From the NCBI GenBank assembly GCA_944383465.1, contig CALWPQ010000043.1, positions 1 to 64,000 of the forward strand: a DNA stretch of 64,000 nucleotides, in the 5' to 3' direction. The stretch's first letter is position 1. Each line of letters starts with the position of its first letter. A program made the translations under genes and the position numbers. Source of the DNA: an uncultured Clostridia bacterium (GTDB lineage: Bacteria > Bacillota > Clostridia > Peptostreptococcales > Anaerovoracaceae). Under the pieces are notes generated by a model. That model searched no databases, had not been told where the DNA came from, and saw only the letters and a list, made by a program, of their open reading frames with translations. This document shows positions 60,871-64,000 of the stretch, piece by piece.

Positions 60871-62124
60871 ATGAAAAGGAAGTTTTTGTGTATGGCTTTA
60901 TCGGTGATTTTGACATCGGCCGCGCTTTGCGGCTGCAATAAGGCAGGCGGTGCTGACCGTGCAGAAGCTGCGCATGAAAGAGAGCCGCTTACAATATGGA
61001 CTGCGACTGATATTCATTATCTTTCACCGGAGCTCACAGATGACGGTGAGCTCTTTAGAAAGGTGATAGCAGACGGCGATGCCAAACTCACGGAATATTC
61101 GCAGGAGATAGTGGACGAATTTTTGCGTGAAGTAATTGAAGCAAATCCGGATGCGCTTGTGCTTACGGGTGATCTCACTTTTAACGGTGAAATTTTAAGC
61201 CTGCGCGAGATTGCTGAAAAGCTTGAAGCTGTGCAGGAGGCGGGCATTCCCGTGCTCGTTATCCCGGGCAATCACGATATAGATTCGTACAGGGCATTTT
61301 CATATAGCGGTAACGATGTTGCCTATACAGATAATATTTCTAAGGAAGATTTTCGCGAAATATGCTGGAATTTTGGGCCGGCGGACGCGCTGTCCTGTGC
61401 AGAGGATTCGTTCAGCTATGTATATGCGCTTACGGATGATGTCTGGCTCATAACCATTGATGCCAATACAAAAGGCGCAGGCCGTGTAACAGATGAGACG
61501 CTGGCGTGGGCTAAAAAGCAGCTTGAAAAGGCGCGCGAAGAGGGCATCGAGGTGATAACTGCAACACATCAGAGTGTACTTCCGCAGAATAAAAGAATGG
61601 TATTCGGATTTATAATATCGAATCACGAAGAAGTGGCGGAAATGCTCCGCGAAAACGATGTAAGGCTCAATCTTTCGGGTCATATACATATGCAGCATAT
61701 TGCGTCGGACGAAAAACAGGATAAAACGGACGAAAATTCGTACAGCATAAAAGGAGCTGGACTTACCGATATAGCAACAGGCAGTATGGCGGTTGCAGTG
61801 CTCAGATATGGCATAGTGGAGATTGACGAAAACCGAGATTTCATATATACGATGTCATCTGTAAATACTTTGCGCGAAGAGGCGAGGATGCGTTTTGACA
61901 GCCGCACGCGCGCGCAGATAGATGCCGCGCTATTTGAGATAGAAATCCCCGATGATATACGAGCGCAAATGACAGATTTTGCAGTGGATTTGAATTTTCG
62001 ATATTTCACTGACGAGCTGGAAAATGATTTTATTGAAAATAATAAAGATAATTTTGCTATTTGGGAAAAATATGCGGGGGACACCTTTTGGGGCAGCTAC
62101 ATAGCAAGTATGCGGGAACAATAA
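60871..62124 (+). CDS. Lipoprotein metallophosphoesterase of the corrinoid operon
   Basis: 417 residues: lipoprotein signal with lipobox ALCGC (lipidated Cys near 21), then a calcineurin-like phosphoesterase core: TATDIHYLS (D-x-H), LTGDLTFNG (GD), IPGNHDID (GNHD), ATHQSVLP (His), LSGHIHMQH (GHxH). All metal ligands are present. Anchored outside the membrane, it lies 52 bases after the ECF gene and before the terminator, so it belongs to the corrinoid operon. It might trim phosphorylated corrinoid precursors, nucleotide-loop phosphates or other phosphoesters before uptake; that is inference. Confidence 0.88.
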   Translation: MKRKFLCMALSVILTSAALCGCNKAGGADRAEAAHEREPLTIWTATDIHYLSPELTDDGELFRKVIADGDAKLTEYSQEIVDEFLREVIEANPDALVLTGDLTFNGEILSLREIAEKLEAVQEAGIPVLVIPGNHDIDSYRAFSYSGNDVAYTDNISKEDFREICWNFGPADALSCAEDSFSYVYALTDDVWLITIDANTKGAGRVTDETLAWAKKQLEKAREEGIEVITATHQSVLPQNKRMVFGFIISNHEEVAEMLRENDVRLNLSGHIHMQHIASDEKQDKTDENSYSIKGAGLTDIATGSMAVAVLRYGIVEIDENRDFIYTMSSVNTLREEARMRFDSRTRAQIDAALFEIEIPDDIRAQMTDFAVDLNFRYFTDELENDFIENNKDNFAIWEKYAGDTFWGSYIASMREQ

Positions 62125-62138
62125 GTAAAAAAGACGAT

Positions 62139-62160
62139 AAAAGCTGCACTGACAGCTTTT
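62139..62160 (+). terminator. Rho-independent terminator of the corrinoid operon
   Basis: AAAAGCTG / CAGCTTTT stem, 6 base loop, then ATTTTTATG; 15 bases past the phosphoesterase stop. Confidence 0.88.
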
Positions 62161-62179
62161 ATTTTTATGTGTTTTTGCA

Positions 62180-62208
62180 TTGACATAGTATACAATATAT
62201 GTTAGAAT
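62180..62208 (+). promoter_or_regulatory. Sigma-A promoter of the amino-acid ABC importer
   Basis: TTGACA (62180-62185), 17 bases, TAGAAT (62203-62208), about 100 bases before the first gene of the operon. Confidence 0.78.
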
Positions 62209-62306
62209 TGTTTTGTCGCTAACGAGCTACTGCGTTAATGCGATAAAGTGAAAAAGCAAGATTTAATTTATAAAGCTTAGAATTTTTATGAAAGGGAGTT
62301 TTTAAA

Positions 62307-63176
62307 ATGAAAATTAAAACGAAAGCATTTAAAAGGACAACATCAATTTTGCTGATACTCGTAATGACGCTTGGAATATTTGCGCTTGCGGGCTGCGGAG
62401 GAACGGATGATAATAATGGCGATGATGCTGCAGACGGGGAAACATCCGGCTGGGCGTACATAGAAAATAACGGCGAACTTGTTGTCGGACTTGACGATAC
62501 ATTTGCACCGATGGGTTTCAGAGATGAAAACAATGAGCTTGTCGGTTTTGATATCGACCTCGCAAATGCAGTGGGAGAACAGCTTGGAGTTAAAATAACT
62601 TTCAGGCCGATAGACTGGGATGCTAAGGAAATGGAACTCGAATCGAAAAATGTTGACTGCCTTTGGAATGGTATGTCGGCTACTGAGGAAAGACAGGAAA
62701 AAATGTCACTCACAAATAAATATCTTAACAACCGCATTGTAGTAATGTCGCTTGGAAGCGATGTAAATATTACGAGTGCGGAAGACCTTGCCAATTATAG
62801 CATCGGTACGCAGGTGGACTCGGCGGCGCTCGAGGTAATGCAGGCATCGGACAACTGGGATGCTTTTGCGGAAAACGTAAATGAGTTTCCTACATATGAT
62901 GAAGCGCTGATGGCGCTTCAGGGCAAGCGCGTTGATGTGATCGTTGTGGATGAGGTGCTCGGCGAATACAAGAACGCACAGCTTGGCGGTACGCTCTTCG
63001 TATGCGATTTTGACTTCGGCGACGATTTTTATGCTATCGGCTGCAGAAAGGGTGAAACCGATGTAGCAGACAAGATTAACGAGGCCATAAAGGCGCTTAT
63101 AGATAATGGCAAAGCTGCTGAAATCAGCGAAAAGTGGTTTGGCAAGGACATTGTAATTTTTGAGGACTATGAGTAA
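62307..63176 (+). CDS. Amino-acid ABC transporter substrate-binding lipoprotein (SBP family 3)
   Basis: 289 residues: signal with lipobox LAGC (lipidated Cys near 30), acidic linker, then the family 3 fold: LVVGLDDTFAPMGFRDENNELVGFDIDLANAVGEQLGV, WNGMSATEERQEKMSLTNKY, and IGTQVDSAALEVM in the second lobe. The GFDIDLA motif is the family signature for polar amino acids. AAAGGGAGTTTTTAAA precedes the ATG. Specific ligand unknown. Confidence 0.93.
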   Translation: MKIKTKAFKRTTSILLILVMTLGIFALAGCGGTDDNNGDDAADGETSGWAYIENNGELVVGLDDTFAPMGFRDENNELVGFDIDLANAVGEQLGVKITFRPIDWDAKEMELESKNVDCLWNGMSATEERQEKMSLTNKYLNNRIVVMSLGSDVNITSAEDLANYSIGTQVDSAALEVMQASDNWDAFAENVNEFPTYDEALMALQGKRVDVIVVDEVLGEYKNAQLGGTLFVCDFDFGDDFYAIGCRKGETDVADKINEAIKALIDNGKAAEISEKWFGKDIVIFEDYE

Positions 63177-63193
63177 GAGGAATTTCGGAAAAA

Positions 63194-63901
63194 ATGATTT
63201 CGGACTTTATATCTAGTTTTATAACTGAATTTACCGATTTGATGGATTATGTGGGCATTCTTATGCCCACTCTTCTTGCCGGGGCTTGGGTGATGGTGCA
63301 GCTTTTTTGCTGGACGCTTTTACTTTCACTGCCGCTGGGACTTCCTATTGCGCTTGGAAGCAACGTAAGATTTTGGCCAATAAGGGCTTTTTGTCGTTTT
63401 TATGTCTTTGTTTTCAGAGGAACACCGCTGCTTTTACAGCTTTATTTTTTCTATTTTTTGCTGCCGATACAGTTTGATATAAGACTGCCGGCGCTTACGA
63501 CATCTATAATTACCTTTGTCCTTAACTATGCCGCGTATTTTGCAGAAATATACAGAGGCGGTATAAACGGTATTGATCGCGGGCAGTATGAAGCGGCTAA
63601 AGCGTTAGGACTGTCTAAGATGCAGACGATGGTAGGAATTGTGCTGCCGCAGACGATGAAAATAATCCTGCCGCCGGTTTCAAACGAAGCGATAGTGCTC
63701 GTAAAGGATACGGCGCTGGCTTCTGCTATCGGACTCGGCGAGCTGATGAAGGCATCAAAAGGCGCGGTAAACAGGGATGTAGATCCGACCGCGTATTTTG
63801 TGGTAGCGGTTATCTATTTGATGTTTACGTTCATACTTACTCTGGCTTCAAACAGACTTGAAAAACGCTTTAAGCGCTATGACGAAAGGGCGGTGAGCTG
63901 A
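63194..63901 (+). CDS. Amino-acid ABC transporter permease (HisM type)
   Basis: 235 residues, five membrane helices, EAA loop EAAKALGLSKMQTMVGIVLPQTMKIILPP that docks the ATPase, and FRGTPLLLQLYFFYF near 75-90. Starts 17 bases after the binding-protein gene; its TGA overlaps the ATG of the ATPase gene by one base. Confidence 0.95.
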   Translation: MISDFISSFITEFTDLMDYVGILMPTLLAGAWVMVQLFCWTLLLSLPLGLPIALGSNVRFWPIRAFCRFYVFVFRGTPLLLQLYFFYFLLPIQFDIRLPALTTSIITFVLNYAAYFAEIYRGGINGIDRGQYEAAKALGLSKMQTMVGIVLPQTMKIILPPVSNEAIVLVKDTALASAIGLGELMKASKGAVNRDVDPTAYFVVAVIYLMFTFILTLASNRLEKRFKRYDERAVS

Positions 63902-64000
63902 TGGCAGGAAAAAAAGCGAGCGGCAGCGCCGTAGTCAGACATGAATTAAAAGAAAATTTGCAAGCAGGAGATACGATACTCGAAATGAAGAACATCGTCA
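63901..64000 (+). CDS. Amino-acid ABC transporter ATP-binding protein (5' end only)
   Basis: Starts ATG 63901 in overlap with the permease stop and is open to the window edge (33 codons). The visible part is a polar extension followed by DTILEMKNIV, the usual first strand of an ABC ATPase; Walker A lies beyond the edge. Position identifies it as the GlnQ/HisP-type ATPase of the importer. Confidence 0.8.
   Translation, partial: MAGKKASGSAVVRHELKENLQAGDTILEMKNIV

Noticed and set aside
1..64000. CRISPR arrays, rRNA or tRNA genes, prophage
   Set aside because: No regularly spaced repeats, no tRNA-like cloverleaf or rRNA sequence, and no structural, integrase or lysis genes were seen.

Overview
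This 64 kb window looks like chromosome from an anaerobic, amino-acid-fermenting Clostridia-type Firmicute. The evidence is AGGAGG-type ribosome binding sites, sigma-A promoters, many rho-independent hairpins, ferredoxin-dependent 2-oxoacid oxidation, Gram-positive lipoproteins, ECF transport, Feo iron uptake and small clostridial proteins. I see no rRNA, tRNA or CRISPR array. I cannot name the species from sequence alone.

Layout. 1-3.1 kb: two near-identical MFS transporter copies (the first cut by the window edge) with an IS200/IS605 transposase remnant between them. 3.3-11.4 kb: a decayed ORF, a GntR regulator and a divergent amino-acid catabolic operon (MFS carrier, two-subunit CoA-transferase, aminotransferase, four-subunit VOR-type 2-oxoacid:ferredoxin oxidoreductase). 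11.6-15.2 kb: a PatB/MalY-type C-S lyase and a divergent MocR regulator/PhzF pair. 15.3-19.5 kb: a MarR-controlled heterodimeric ABC exporter. 19.9-21.5 kb: an internally deleted hydrolase and an iron-ADH homologue that seems to have lost its metal ligands. 21.9-25 kb: a MacAB/YknXYZ-like efflux operon. 25-29.3 kb: an MBL hydrolase, a membrane-anchored unknown, a DUF218 protein and PutP. 29.5-33.8 kb: a DUF4430 lipoprotein and a BlaI/BlaR1-type pair with clear BlaI boxes. 34.3-36.3 kb: a 2,009 bp element bounded by 24 bp inverted repeats and an 8 bp target duplication, carrying a TetR regulator and an Ntn-type amidase but no transposase. 36.4-39.7 kb: a FrlC-like epimerase, SgcQ/BtpA protein and FGGY kinase operon. 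40-43.7 kb: a PepV-like dipeptidase, a YfcC-family carrier and a GntR regulator. 43.8-47.2 kb: a feoA-feoA-feoB-FeoB-associated operon with three copies of a DtxR-like palindrome. 47.4-51.1 kb: a convergent type II restriction-modification pair, an aldo/keto reductase and a zinc-ribbon/GNAT fusion. 51.3-62.1 kb: a cobalamin-riboswitch-controlled corrinoid capture and import operon. 62.2-64 kb: an amino-acid ABC importer running off the right edge.

The most interesting region is 51.3-62.1 kb. A class I cobalamin riboswitch with an unusually long internal arm (about 310 nt) and its own terminator precedes a 1,423-residue secreted protein. That protein combines terpenoid-cyclase/transcobalamin-like helical barrels with DUF4430, the domain type of the transcobalamin/intrinsic-factor C-terminus. 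Next come a DUF4430 lipoprotein, an EcfT subunit, a single polypeptide fusing both ECF ATPases to a CbrT-like S component, and a lipoprotein metallophosphoesterase. Together these suggest a transcobalamin-like surface capture system feeding a dedicated fused ECF importer. The second notable item is the transposase-less element at 34.3-36.3 kb, found from its terminal repeats and target duplication.
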